Of a DNA stretch of 64,000 bases, positions 44,356 to 51,992 are shown in pieces; positions within the stretch are counted from its first letter, which is position 1; each line of letters opens with the position of its first letter. Origin of the DNA: Phytohabitans aurantiacus (GTDB lineage: Bacteria; Actinomycetota; Actinomycetes; Mycobacteriales; Micromonosporaceae); the NCBI RefSeq assembly GCF_027923225.1, contig NZ_BSDI01000013.1:19063-83062 (forward strand), given 5' to 3'. The notes below the pieces were generated by a model. The model ran no database searches. It was not told the origin of the DNA and saw only the letters and a program-made list of their open reading frames with translations. A program made the translations under genes and the position numbers.

Positions 44356-45687
44356 ATGGCCGGCTACCGTCCGAATATGGGTGACGACGAGCGGCCCGAG
44401 ATGATCACCGAGGTGCTGCTGCGCGAGTTCGGTGCGCTGATGGCGATCGACCCGGCCGCGTTCCGGCGCAAGTTTCGCAAGATGGCGGCCTCCCCCTTCG
44501 CGTTCTACCGGGGCAGCGCGGCGCTGTTCTACGCCGACGTGACCGGTGACTTCGCCGACGACCGGTTCCTCGACGAGTGGACCAGCCGGGTGTGGATCCA
44601 CGGCGACCTGCACGCGGAGAACTTCGGCACGTACATGAACGCGTCCGGCCAACTCGTCTTCAACGTCAACGACTTCGACGAGGCGTACGTCGGGCCGTTC
44701 GTGTGGGACCTCAAGCGGTTCTGCGCGAGCGTGGCGCTCATCGGGTACGCCAAGGCGCTCTCCGACGCGGTGATCACCGACCTGGTGACCCGCTTCGCCG
44801 GGGCGTACCTGACCGAGCTGCGCGCGATCGCGGCGGGTGGCGACGACGCGATCGGCTCGATCACCCTCGACAACGCCGACGGCGTGCTGCGCACCGTGCT
44901 CCAGCAGGCTCGGCTGAACGCCCGGGTGGAGTTGCTCGCCACCCAGACCACGATCGACAACTACGAGCGGCGCTTCTCGCTGGGCGACGGCGTGTACGAG
45001 ATCGACGAGTCCACCAGGGAGGTCGTGGTGGCCGCGTTTGAGCAGTACCTGACGACGCTGCCGGCGGGCAATGAGGCGCACCGGCCGATCGCCTCGCACA
45101 TCAAGGATGTCGTGCTCCGTAAGGGCGTCGGCATCGGCTCGGCCGGCCTGCCGTCGTACAACCTGTTGCTGGAGGGGCACACCCAGGCGCTGGAAAACGA
45201 CGTGATCATCTACGTGAAGCAGGCGCAGGTGCCGGCGGTGGCCCGGCACATCGCCGACGAGAAGGTGCGCGCCTACTTCCGGCACCAGGGGCACCGCACG
45301 GCGGAATCGCAGCGGGCGCTCCAGGCCAGCGCCGACCCGTGGCTGGGCTTCACCGAGCTGGGCGGCGTCGGCCAGCTCGTCGCCGAGGTGTCGCCGTACG
45401 CCGCCGACCTGGACTGGGCCGACGTCAACGAGGCCGACGAACTGGCGGGCGTGGTCACGGACCTCGGCCGGGCGGTCGCCCGGATGCACTCGGTCGCCGA
45501 CGACGAGTCCAGCCACGACCTGGTCGACTTCTCCACCGAAGAGGCGATCGTCGCGGCCGTCGACCGCGACCCCGACGGGTTCGTGCCACACCTGGTCGAG
45601 TTCGCCCACGCATACGGCGCCCAAGCCCGCCGCGACCACCAGATCTTCGTCGACCTCTTCCGCAACAGCCTCCTCCCCGGCCTCTAG
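44356..45687 (+). CDS. DUF2252 family protein
   Basis: This 443-residue cytoplasmic protein belongs to DUF2252, a group distantly related to aminoglycoside-phosphotransferase-like kinases. Motifs: FAFYRGSAALFYAD, WIHGDLHAENFGTYM (the catalytic-loop-like HGDLHxEN), NVNDFDEAYVGPFVWDLKRF (metal-binding Asp) and IASHIKDVVLRKGVGIGS. It is probably a small-molecule kinase, but no substrate is known. ATG 44356 or ATG 44377 may be the start. It follows nuoB by 31 bp and may share its transcript. Confidence 0.85.
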   Translation: MAGYRPNMGDDERPEMITEVLLREFGALMAIDPAAFRRKFRKMAASPFAFYRGSAALFYADVTGDFADDRFLDEWTSRVWIHGDLHAENFGTYMNASGQLVFNVNDFDEAYVGPFVWDLKRFCASVALIGYAKALSDAVITDLVTRFAGAYLTELRAIAAGGDDAIGSITLDNADGVLRTVLQQARLNARVELLATQTTIDNYERRFSLGDGVYEIDESTREVVVAAFEQYLTTLPAGNEAHRPIASHIKDVVLRKGVGIGSAGLPSYNLLLEGHTQALENDVIIYVKQAQVPAVARHIADEKVRAYFRHQGHRTAESQRALQASADPWLGFTELGGVGQLVAEVSPYAADLDWADVNEADELAGVVTDLGRAVARMHSVADDESSHDLVDFSTEEAIVAAVDRDPDGFVPHLVEFAHAYGAQARRDHQIFVDLFRNSLLPGL

Positions 45688-45814
45688 TTTTGAGCTGCCG
45701 CGACGCCCGTCGCGCTCCATACCGTCGCTCCCGCGGCCGCACCCTCCGCGTCCCCACGACCCACCCCGCCTCGGCGGGGGTTGACCGTGACTCGCGCAGG
45801 GCGAGGCTGCGGGC

Positions 45815-45901
45815 GATCAAGGGCAATCGCCGGGATCAAGGGCGAACGCACGCGGAAAAGCGATCGAACCACGTGCATTTGCCCTTGATCGGCGGAAAGA
45901 G
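45815..45901. repeat. Three-armed palindromic element C, copy 1
   Basis: GATCAAGGGC at 45815-45824, GATCAAGGGCGAACGCACG at 45834-45852, and the partner CGTGCATTTGCCCTTGATC at 45872-45890 (17 of 19 paired), followed by GGCGGAAAGAG. It lies between the convergent DUF2252 (stop 45687) and TetR (stop 45921) genes. The same layout appears in opposite orientation at 61701-61792. The remaining 127 bp of this gap (45688-45814) hold GC-rich sequence with no gene that I can see. Confidence 0.85.
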
Positions 45902-45920
45902 GGGGCGGTGGGCGGCGGGG

Positions 45921-46583
45921 CTAGGCGGAGGCGATTAGGTCGTTGATTTCGGCTTCGTAGAGGAGGGCGGGGTCGAAGCCCATTGTCTGGAAGTGGCCTT
46001 CGACCTCCAGGCTCAGTACGCCGTGCATGCGGGTCCAGCCGGTCACGCCCAGCCGTAGCGTCGCACCCGCCCAGCCGGTGTTGCCGTCGCGGTCGGCGAG
46101 GCTGGTGGCCAGTTGCCGTTCCAGCTCCGGGTGGCGGGCGGCGGAAGCCAGCTCGGCCAGCGGCTCCAGGAACGCGCTCAGCGTGCGGGTCGCCGCCTGG
46201 ATCGTGTGCGCCGGTGCGGCGTATCCGGGCACTGGTGTGCCGAACAGCAGCAGGTACCGGTGTGGCTGGGCGAGCGCCCACTCGCGGTACGCCCGGGCGA
46301 GCGCGCGGATGCGGTCCGCTGGCGGCTGGCCCTCCACCGCCGCTCCCGCTGTCAGGACCGCGTCGGCCAGATCGTGGTATCCGTCGCTGATCAGCTCGGT
46401 GAGCAGTTCGTCCCGCCCCGCGAAGTACCGGTAGAGAGCCGGCCCGGTCATCCCCAGCTCCTTGCCGATCGCGTTCAGCGACAGCGACTGCGGCCCGGCG
46501 GCGGCGATCTGCCGTAGGGCGGCCGCCTTCGCCTCCTCGCGTGTCTGAGCGCGGATTCTCTCCCGGCGTGTTGCGTTCTCCAC
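45921..46583 (-). CDS. TetR family regulator (TetR_C_33-like)
   Basis: This 220-residue protein has a helix-turn-helix (about 15-62) with REEAKAAALRQIAAAGPQSL, AIGKELGMTGPALYRYFAGRDELLTELI. The C-terminal domain has HRYLLLFGTPVPGYAAP, a common ligand-domain block of this subgroup. GTG 46583 begins VENATRRERIRAQT; the longer open frame would extend over the operator region. It is divergent from an NADPH:quinone-oxidoreductase-like gene 54 bp away, with TCTAAC dyads between them, so autorepression and control of that gene are likely. Confidence 0.92.
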   Translation of the reverse strand: MENATRRERIRAQTREEAKAAALRQIAAAGPQSLSLNAIGKELGMTGPALYRYFAGRDELLTELISDGYHDLADAVLTAGAAVEGQPPADRIRALARAYREWALAQPHRYLLLFGTPVPGYAAPAHTIQAATRTLSAFLEPLAELASAARHPELERQLATSLADRDGNTGWAGATLRLGVTGWTRMHGVLSLEVEGHFQTMGFDPALLYEAEINDLIASA

Positions 46584-46592
46584 GGATGAGAG

Positions 46593-46617
46593 TCTAACCT
46601 GAGTTAGAGCTTCTAAC
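46593..46617. promoter_or_regulatory. Candidate TetR operator (TCTAAC dyads)
   Basis: TCTAAC-CTGA-GTTAGA (46593-46608) is a perfect dyad, and the right half is reused in GTTAGA-GCT-TCTAAC (46603-46617). Three half-sites in 25 bp lie between the TetR start (46583) and the oxidoreductase start (46638), close to the latter's ribosome site GAGGAG. The tight position fits repression of both genes. Confidence 0.65.
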
Positions 46618-46637
46618 GTATGTGAGGAGATATAACG

Positions 46638-47630
46638 ATGGAGACGGCGCAGGTGGTCATGCCACACGCGGGCGGGCCCGAGGTCCTGGAGCTTCAGCGG
46701 CGCGAGCTGGCCGAGCCCGGGCCGGGCGAGGTGCGGCTGCGCGTCGAGGCGACCGGAGTGGCGTTCGCCGAGGTGCAGATGCTTCGCGGGCGGTACTACG
46801 CGCAGCCGAAGTTCCCGTTCGTGCCCGGATACGACCTGGTCGGCCGGGTCGAGGCGGTTGGATCAGGCGTCGCACTGCCGGTCGGCGCGCGGGTGGCCAC
46901 GATGACGCGCACGGGTGCCTGGGCTGAGCGGATCGTGCTGAAGGCGACCCACCTCGTGCCAGTACCGGATGAGTTGGACGCCGGCGAGGTCGTCGCGCTC
47001 ATCACCAACGGTGTCACGGCGTACCAGATGACGCACCGCGTCGCGAAAGTGCGTCCCGGTCAAACCGTGCTTGTCCACGGCGCCGCGGGAGGTGTCGGCA
47101 CGCTGCTGGTCCGGCTCGCGCAGCGGGCCGGCGCCAAGGTCATCGGCACCGCCTCGCCCGGCAAGCACGACACGCTGCGCGCGATGGGCGTGATCCCTCT
47201 CGACTACCGCGAGCCGGGCCTGGCTGACCGGGTCCGCGAGCTCGCGCCCGACGGGGTAGCGGCGGTCTTCGACCATGCCGCCGGCCCCGGCCTGCGCGAG
47301 TCGCACCGGGCGCTCGGCCGCGGCGGGATTCTGATCGTGTACGGCAGCGCCGCGACCGTCGACGACAATGGCTGGCGCCTCGCGCCGTTCGCGTCCGCGA
47401 TGGGCAAGATGCTGTGGTGGGCGCTCAAGCCGGACGGCCGGCGGGGCCGCTTCTACTCGATCAACCACGAGCGGCACTTCGACGAGGACCTGGCCACGGT
47501 CATCGATCTGCTGCGCACCGGTGAGCTGCGGCCCGACGTGGCTGTCCGCATGCCGCTCGCCGAGGCTCCGAAGGCGCTGCGCATGCTCACGGACCGTGCC
47601 GTCGTCGGCAAGATCGTGCTAGAGCCCTAG
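46638..47630 (+). CDS. Zinc-independent quinone-oxidoreductase-like MDR
   Basis: This 330-residue medium-chain reductase is of the NADPH:quinone oxidoreductase type. It has a GroES-like N-terminal fold (FPFVPGYDLVGRVEAVG) and Rossmann nucleotide site VHGAAGGVGTLLVRLAQ. The catalytic and structural zinc cysteines of alcohol dehydrogenases are absent. ATG 46638 follows GAGGAG with 8-bp spacing. It is divergent from, and likely repressed by, the TetR protein; the inducer would probably be an electrophile or its substrate. The last 12 bp overlap the convergent MDR gene. Confidence 0.9.
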   Translation: METAQVVMPHAGGPEVLELQRRELAEPGPGEVRLRVEATGVAFAEVQMLRGRYYAQPKFPFVPGYDLVGRVEAVGSGVALPVGARVATMTRTGAWAERIVLKATHLVPVPDELDAGEVVALITNGVTAYQMTHRVAKVRPGQTVLVHGAAGGVGTLLVRLAQRAGAKVIGTASPGKHDTLRAMGVIPLDYREPGLADRVRELAPDGVAAVFDHAAGPGLRESHRALGRGGILIVYGSAATVDDNGWRLAPFASAMGKMLWWALKPDGRRGRFYSINHERHFDEDLATVIDLLRTGELRPDVAVRMPLAEAPKALRMLTDRAVVGKIVLEP

Positions 47631-48659
47631 CACCACCTTGATGTCGTTGTCGTCGCGGGCGTAGGCGTCGGCGTACTGGTCGAGGGAGACTCGGCGGCTG
47701 ATCAGCTTTTCGAGCCACCGCAGGTCGGCCCGGCCCAGCGCGACCGCCGCCGCCGTCCAGTGTCGACGGTTGGCGTTGACCGAGCCGAAGACGACGTTGT
47801 TCTCCAGCACCACGGCCCGGTTGAGGGCTCCCACGTCGACGCCGACCTGCTTGCCGGCCGACGACACGCCGGTCAGGCACACGATCCCGGTGGGGCCGAC
47901 CTTGTCGATGACCTGCACGACCACCGGGGGAGCGCCGGTGCACTCCACGACGATGTCGGGCTCAAGGTCGAGGTCGGCCACCTGTCCGGTGTGGTAGGTC
48001 GCGCCCAGCGCGGTGACGAGCGCCGGTTTCGGCCCGTCGACAGCCCGATCCAGCACGTGTACTTCCAACCCGCGCTGCGCACCCAGCAGCGCGGCGAGCA
48101 GGCCGATCGGGCCCGCGCCGGTGACCAGTACCGTCTCCGGCTCCCAGCGGGCCCGGACGCCGACCCGCTCGATGTGCTCCCACGCCTTGGCCACGACACT
48201 GGTCGGCTCCAGCAGCGTGCCGACGGACTCCAGGGCGGGATCGAGCCGCACCGCGAAGTCGGGCTCGACCCGCCAGCGTTCGCGGGCGAAGCCGTGGCGC
48301 GCCTTGATGCCATGCTCGGTGTACAGGCCGTTGCGGCACATGTCCCACTCGCCGACCGCACAGTTCAGGCAGGGCACCGGGTCGGGGAGCCGCACGATGC
48401 CGGCCACGAGATCGCCCGGTTGGAGGGTGCCGGTCGGGTCTTCGATGACCCGGCCGAGCGACTCGTGGCCGATGATCAGCTGGCCGGTACCCGGTGGCGC
48501 CTCGCCGTATTCGCCAGCGATGATCTCGCGGTCGGTGCCGCAGACGCCGACGGCGATCGCGTGCACGAGCACCGCGCCCTCGGACTCGGGCGGCTCTGGA
48601 GCGTCGTCGACGAGGCGCAGCGAGTTCGGCTGTCCCGGGGTGATCGTGACTGCTCGCAC
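47619..48659 (-). CDS. Glucose 1-dehydrogenase-like zinc MDR
   Basis: This 346-residue medium-chain dehydrogenase has catalytic zinc site VGVCGTDREIIAGEYG and IIGHESLGRV, and structural zinc lobe cysteines in CLNCAVGEWDMC. LVTGAGPIGLLAALL is the NAD(P) site. The CGTDREI start and LLEPTSVVAKAWEHI block are those of archaeal-type glucose/galactose dehydrogenases. GTG 48659 begins VRAVTITPGQPN; the frame upstream is a shadow of the next gene. Sugar specificity is inferred only from similarity. Confidence 0.88.
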   Translation of the reverse strand: MRAVTITPGQPNSLRLVDDAPEPPESEGAVLVHAIAVGVCGTDREIIAGEYGEAPPGTGQLIIGHESLGRVIEDPTGTLQPGDLVAGIVRLPDPVPCLNCAVGEWDMCRNGLYTEHGIKARHGFARERWRVEPDFAVRLDPALESVGTLLEPTSVVAKAWEHIERVGVRARWEPETVLVTGAGPIGLLAALLGAQRGLEVHVLDRAVDGPKPALVTALGATYHTGQVADLDLEPDIVVECTGAPPVVVQVIDKVGPTGIVCLTGVSSAGKQVGVDVGALNRAVVLENNVVFGSVNANRRHWTAAAVALGRADLRWLEKLISRRVSLDQYADAYARDDNDIKVVLGL

Positions 48660-48679
48660 CCCGCCATCATGTCGGATGA

Positions 48680-49402
48680 TCAGGTTGATGAGGGAGAAAC
48701 CGGGGTCTCCACACAGACGTCGGCCTTGCTGGAGTCGATGACGTTGGAGTAGCCGCCGCCGTCGGGCGGGATGAGTTCGCGGATCTCGGCGGAGCCGGCG
48801 CCGACGTACCACGACCGGCAGTCGCCCGACGGGAGCCGCACTTCCAGGCGCACGGTGGGCTGGCCGGCGTCGAGCCGCCCGGTCCCGGAGTCGAAGAGCC
48901 GCTGGATGCCGCCCGGGTCGATCTCGTACGACGCCCAGAAGACCCGGATCACCTCGCCGGGGCACAGCTTGCGCTCGTCGCCGGCGTCGACCCGCGCGGC
49001 GAGCGTGATCGCGCCGTCGGTCATCGGCTCGGCGATGTCGACCTCGCCGTACTCCCGGCACGTCTTGCCGCCCTGGTTGCCGCCGTCCTTGCGCGGCGTC
49101 TGGTCGCCCGCGTCCGGGCGTACCTTGGTCGCGCCGGCCGACGGGCTCGGCGTGGCGCTCGGCGATGGTGAGGTCGCTGGGCTGGCCGAGTCTGTGATCT
49201 CCGGTTCCGCGCTGAGCGGCCCGGCGAGCGCGACCCCGGTCAGGGTCAGTACCGCGACCACGGCGACCGCCGCGCCGCTCTGCACAGCGCGCCGGCGGAT
49301 CCACCGGCGGCGTACGTCGGTCACGCCGGGTGCCTGGAGGTCCGGCAGCGCGTCGGCGCGGAAGCCGTCGAAAGCGGAGCGCAGAGGGTCGTCGTCAGAC
49401 AT
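48680..49402 (-). CDS. Membrane protein paired with an ECF sigma factor, module 2
   Basis: Unknown 240-residue protein with a plan matching the 41727-42914 product. An N-terminal cytoplasmic segment (about 1-38, MSDDDPLRSAFDGFRAD, ending RRRWIRRR) precedes one membrane helix (about 42-62), a Ser/Pro linker (SPSPSATPSPSAG) and an outer domain of about 140 residues with five cysteines. ATG 49402 has GGAGA six bases upstream and lies 8 bp inside the sigma gene. The outer domain differs from that of module 1, lacking the CARDB-like part, so the modules may sense different signals. No zinc anti-sigma motif is seen. Confidence 0.8.
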   Translation of the reverse strand: MSDDDPLRSAFDGFRADALPDLQAPGVTDVRRRWIRRRAVQSGAAVAVVAVLTLTGVALAGPLSAEPEITDSASPATSPSPSATPSPSAGATKVRPDAGDQTPRKDGGNQGGKTCREYGEVDIAEPMTDGAITLAARVDAGDERKLCPGEVIRVFWASYEIDPGGIQRLFDSGTGRLDAGQPTVRLEVRLPSGDCRSWYVGAGSAEIRELIPPDGGGYSNVIDSSKADVCVETPVSPSST

Positions 49403-49898
49403 CCTCCGTCTCCCTTCCGGCCGGTTCCCGATCAGCCATTCTGATGGCGAGCGCCGCTCGCGCGCGATGTAACCATGATTTGACGGTGCCTTCGGCCACC
49501 CCGGCGATGTCGGCGATCTCATTAACCGGCAGGTCGGCCAGGTAATGCAACACCACGGCCTGGCGATGGCGTGGCGGCAACGTCGTCAGGGCCTCCATGA
49601 GCGCTATGCGATCTGGGGTCGGCCCGGCGACGGGCTCGACGCGCTGGTGGCGGGTGAGGTCCAGCAGCCGTCGGGCGCGCCGCCACCGGCTGGTGGCGAG
49701 GTTCCACGCTACCCGGCGCACCCAGGCGGCCGGGTCGTCGTAGCCGCTCAGCTTCGACCATCGGGGGAGTGCGCGGCTGAACGCCTCCTGCACGACGTCT
49801 TGCGCTTCGGTGAGGTCACCGGTGTACGCGTACAGCTGGAGGGTCAAGGGACGGAAGGTCGCGGCGTAGAAGTCCGCGAAATCCCCGTTCTCGGCCAC
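49395..49898 (-). CDS. SigE-family ECF RNA polymerase sigma factor, module 2
   Basis: This 167-residue paralogue of the 42907 product has region 2 FYAATFRPLTLQLYAYTGDLTEAQDVVQEAF and region 4 TLPPRHRQAVVLHYLADLPVNEI with VAEGTVKSWLHRARAAL. The shared AYTGDL and WVRRVAWNLATSRWRR blocks show close kinship. GTG 49898 is likely; TTG 49904 is also open. It overlaps its membrane partner by 8 bp, exactly as in module 1. It is divergent from the MarR-GNAT gene by 77 bp. Confidence 0.92.
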   Translation of the reverse strand: MAENGDFADFYAATFRPLTLQLYAYTGDLTEAQDVVQEAFSRALPRWSKLSGYDDPAAWVRRVAWNLATSRWRRARRLLDLTRHQRVEPVAGPTPDRIALMEALTTLPPRHRQAVVLHYLADLPVNEIADIAGVAEGTVKSWLHRARAALAIRMADREPAGRETEDV

Positions 49899-49942
49899 GG
49901 CCAAGGGTAACCGCTTGCGTCACGCCCCGTGGGGAGTAATAG

Positions 49943-49955
49943 TTGACGGAGTCAA
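49943..49955. promoter_or_regulatory. Candidate MarR operator TTGAC-GGA-GTCAA
   Basis: This is a perfect 5-bp dyad around a 3-base centre, 20 bp before the MarR-GNAT start at 49976 and 44 bp from the divergent sigma gene start. TTGAC-like half-sites are common for MarR proteins. It may therefore control both genes. Confidence 0.55.
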
Positions 49956-49975
49956 AGGAAAGGTTGAGTGGGGCA

Positions 49976-50887
49976 ATGAGCGATCGTGTTGCGGAGATCC
50001 GCGCTTTCAACCGCTTCTACACCCGGGTGATCGGCGTCCTTGGCGAGGGCATGCTGAGCACTCCGTACACGCTCACCGAGGCCAGGGTGCTCTTCGAGCT
50101 CGCGCACCGGGACTCCGTCGAGGTCGTCGACCTGCGCCGCGCGCTCGACCTGGACGCGGGCTACCTCAGCCGCATCCTGGCCCGCTTCGAGTCGGACGGC
50201 ATGATCACCCGGTCCCGATCGGCCGTCGACGCCCGCCGCCAGGTGATCGAGCTGACCGAGGCCGGCCGCGCCACCCAGGCCGAGCTGGACAAGCGCACCG
50301 ACGTGCAGATCGGCGAGCTGGTGAGCGGCCTGGGCGAGGCCGACCAGCGCCGGCTGCTCGGCGCCATGGCCACCATCCAGGACCTGCTCGGCGAGCCGAC
50401 CCGCCGCGACCTCGTCGTCCTGCGCCCACCGACCCCCGGCGACCTGGGCTGGATCGTGCAGCGGCACGGCGCGATCTACGCACGGGAGTTCGGGTGGGAC
50501 GCCAGCTTCGAGGCGCTCGTCGCGCGGATCGTCGCCGACTACGCCGCCGACCACGACCCGCGCCGCGAGGCCGTCTGGATCGCCGAGGTCGACGGTGCTC
50601 CGGCCGGCTGCGTCATGTGCGTACGCCGCGACGACAAGACCGCCCAGCTCCGGCTGCTGCTGGTCGAGCCGAGCGCCCGAGGCATGGGCGTCGGCGGCCG
50701 GCTCGTCGAGGAGTGCCTACGCTTCGCCAAGCGCACCGGGTACGAGCGGATCATGCTGTGGACGTACGACGCGACCAAGGACGCGCACCGCATCTACGAG
50801 CGCGCCGGGTTCACGCTCGACGAGCAGCGCGAGGCCACCGCCTTCGGCTTCAAGATGGTCGACGAGATCTGGTCACGGGACCTGTAG
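49976..50887 (+). CDS. MarR regulator fused to GNAT acetyltransferase
   Basis: This 303-residue bifunctional protein has a MarR winged helix (about 1-140, with LTEARVLFELAHRD, DLDAGYLSRILARFESDGMI and RSAVDARRQVIELTEAG). It also has a GNAT domain (about 150-300) with acetyl-CoA motif LVEPSARGMGVGGRLVEECLRFA. Such fusions are a known actinobacterial type in which the acetyltransferase may sense a ligand. ATG 49976 was preferred to TTG 49943, which lies in the operator. A 62-residue membrane protein gene follows after 2 bp. Confidence 0.92.
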   Translation: MSDRVAEIRAFNRFYTRVIGVLGEGMLSTPYTLTEARVLFELAHRDSVEVVDLRRALDLDAGYLSRILARFESDGMITRSRSAVDARRQVIELTEAGRATQAELDKRTDVQIGELVSGLGEADQRRLLGAMATIQDLLGEPTRRDLVVLRPPTPGDLGWIVQRHGAIYAREFGWDASFEALVARIVADYAADHDPRREAVWIAEVDGAPAGCVMCVRRDDKTAQLRLLLVEPSARGMGVGGRLVEECLRFAKRTGYERIMLWTYDATKDAHRIYERAGFTLDEQREATAFGFKMVDEIWSRDL

Positions 50888-50889
50888 CC

Positions 50890-51078
50890 ATGGAACTCCT
50901 GATCCTGGCCCTGTTCCTGCTGGCCCTCGGCGCCGCGTCCGCGCTCGGCCTGACCGTCGACAGCCGCGACAGTGCCGACTGGGCGCCCAGCGAGGGCGGG
51001 TTCAGAGCACGTCGCCGGACAGCTGCGGGAACACCTTCGCGACCTTCCCGAGCAGGTAGTCGCCGTACGTACCGGTGA
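50890..51078 (+). CDS. Small single-helix membrane protein
   Basis: This 62-residue product has an N-terminal membrane helix MELLILALFLLALGAASALG followed by DSRDSADWAPSEGGFRARRR. It begins 2 bp after the MarR-GNAT stop, so co-translation is likely. I recall similar short actinobacterial proteins with a DSRD-W motif after the helix, all of unknown function. The last 77 bp overlap the end of the convergent oxygenase gene, so the true stop region may be shorter-lived or the tail may be poorly conserved. Confidence 0.6.
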   Translation: MELLILALFLLALGAASALGLTVDSRDSADWAPSEGGFRARRRTAAGTPSRPSRAGSRRTYR

Positions 51079-51973
51079 AGGCGCGCGGGTCTGCGCCATC
51101 CCACCATGGCTCGCCGGCCGCGGTGGTCCGGGTTCGCGCCGGCAGCGCCGGCACCTCGGCGGTGAAGTCAGGATCGAAGAAGAAGGGGTACGACAGCCGG
51201 TCGCGCCCGCTCACGTTGCGCACCCGGTGCAGCGTCGAGCGGTACCAGCCGCCGGTCAGCTTCTCCAGCATGTCGCCGATGTTGCACACGAACGTACCGG
51301 GAATCGGCGGCGCGTCGATCCAGCCGTCCGGGGTACGCACCGAGAGGCCCCCGTTGTCGTCCTGGGCGAGCAGGGTGAGCAGCCCGTAGTCGGTGTGCTG
51401 CCCGACGCCCCAGTCGTCGCTGCCAGGCGGGGAGGGCGGGTAGTGGAAGATCCGGAAGAGCACGGTCGGCTCGGCCGTGTAGCTCGCCTCGAAGTAGTCC
51501 GCCGGCAGGTCCAGGCTCCGGGCCACCGCACGCAGTACCGAGTGGCCGACCGAGGTGAGGGCGTCCAGGTACGCCAGCACCGCGGCGCGCAGCTCCGGCA
51601 CCTGGCGGGGGAAGAGGTTGCGGCCGTGCAGCGGGAGCCCGGCGCGTACCCGGGGGTGGTCGTCGGGCAGCTCGGTGCCGAAGTACACGCCCTCCTTGAG
51701 GTCGGGTCGGCCCGACGTCAGCTCGCCGCCCACCGGGAAGTACCCGCGCCAGGCGCGACCGCCGCGGTCCATCGCGATCTCCATCTTGTCCGCTTCGGGC
51801 AGCGCGAAGAACGCCCGGCTGGCGGCGTCGAGGCTCCCCAACAGCCCCGGAGGCACCCCGTGCCCGGTCAGGTAGAAGAAGCCGGTGTCGCGGCAGGCCG
51901 CCTCGATCTGCCGGGCCGGGCGGTCACCGGGCGCCGAGAGGTCGATCACGGGCAGGGTGGGAGTGCTTGTCAT
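51002..51973 (-). CDS. 2-oxoglutarate-Fe(II) oxygenase, isopenicillin-N-synthase family
   Basis: This 323-residue dioxygenase has an N-terminal DIOX_N region (PVIDLSAPGDRPARQIEAACRDTGFFYLTGHG) and a C-terminal 2OG-Fe domain (about 165-285). Iron ligands are QHTDYG (His, Asp) and STLHRV (His), with 2OG-binding RLSYPFFFDP. Length and FYLTGHGVP match the group containing gibberellin-type and isopenicillin synthase-type enzymes; the substrate is unknown. ATG 51973 lies 19 bp from the divergent PfkB gene. Confidence 0.9.
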   Translation of the reverse strand: MTSTPTLPVIDLSAPGDRPARQIEAACRDTGFFYLTGHGVPPGLLGSLDAASRAFFALPEADKMEIAMDRGGRAWRGYFPVGGELTSGRPDLKEGVYFGTELPDDHPRVRAGLPLHGRNLFPRQVPELRAAVLAYLDALTSVGHSVLRAVARSLDLPADYFEASYTAEPTVLFRIFHYPPSPPGSDDWGVGQHTDYGLLTLLAQDDNGGLSVRTPDGWIDAPPIPGTFVCNIGDMLEKLTGGWYRSTLHRVRNVSGRDRLSYPFFFDPDFTAEVPALPARTRTTAAGEPWWDGADPRAFTGTYGDYLLGKVAKVFPQLSGDVL

Positions 51974-51992
51974 AGCCCTATCCTTGACGCTT

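Noticed and set aside
49905..49975. ECF promoter for the module 2 sigma gene
   Set aside because: CAAC and CGTGA can be found at about 15 bases, but the fit is weaker than for module 1 and overlaps the MarR dyad, so I do not call it.
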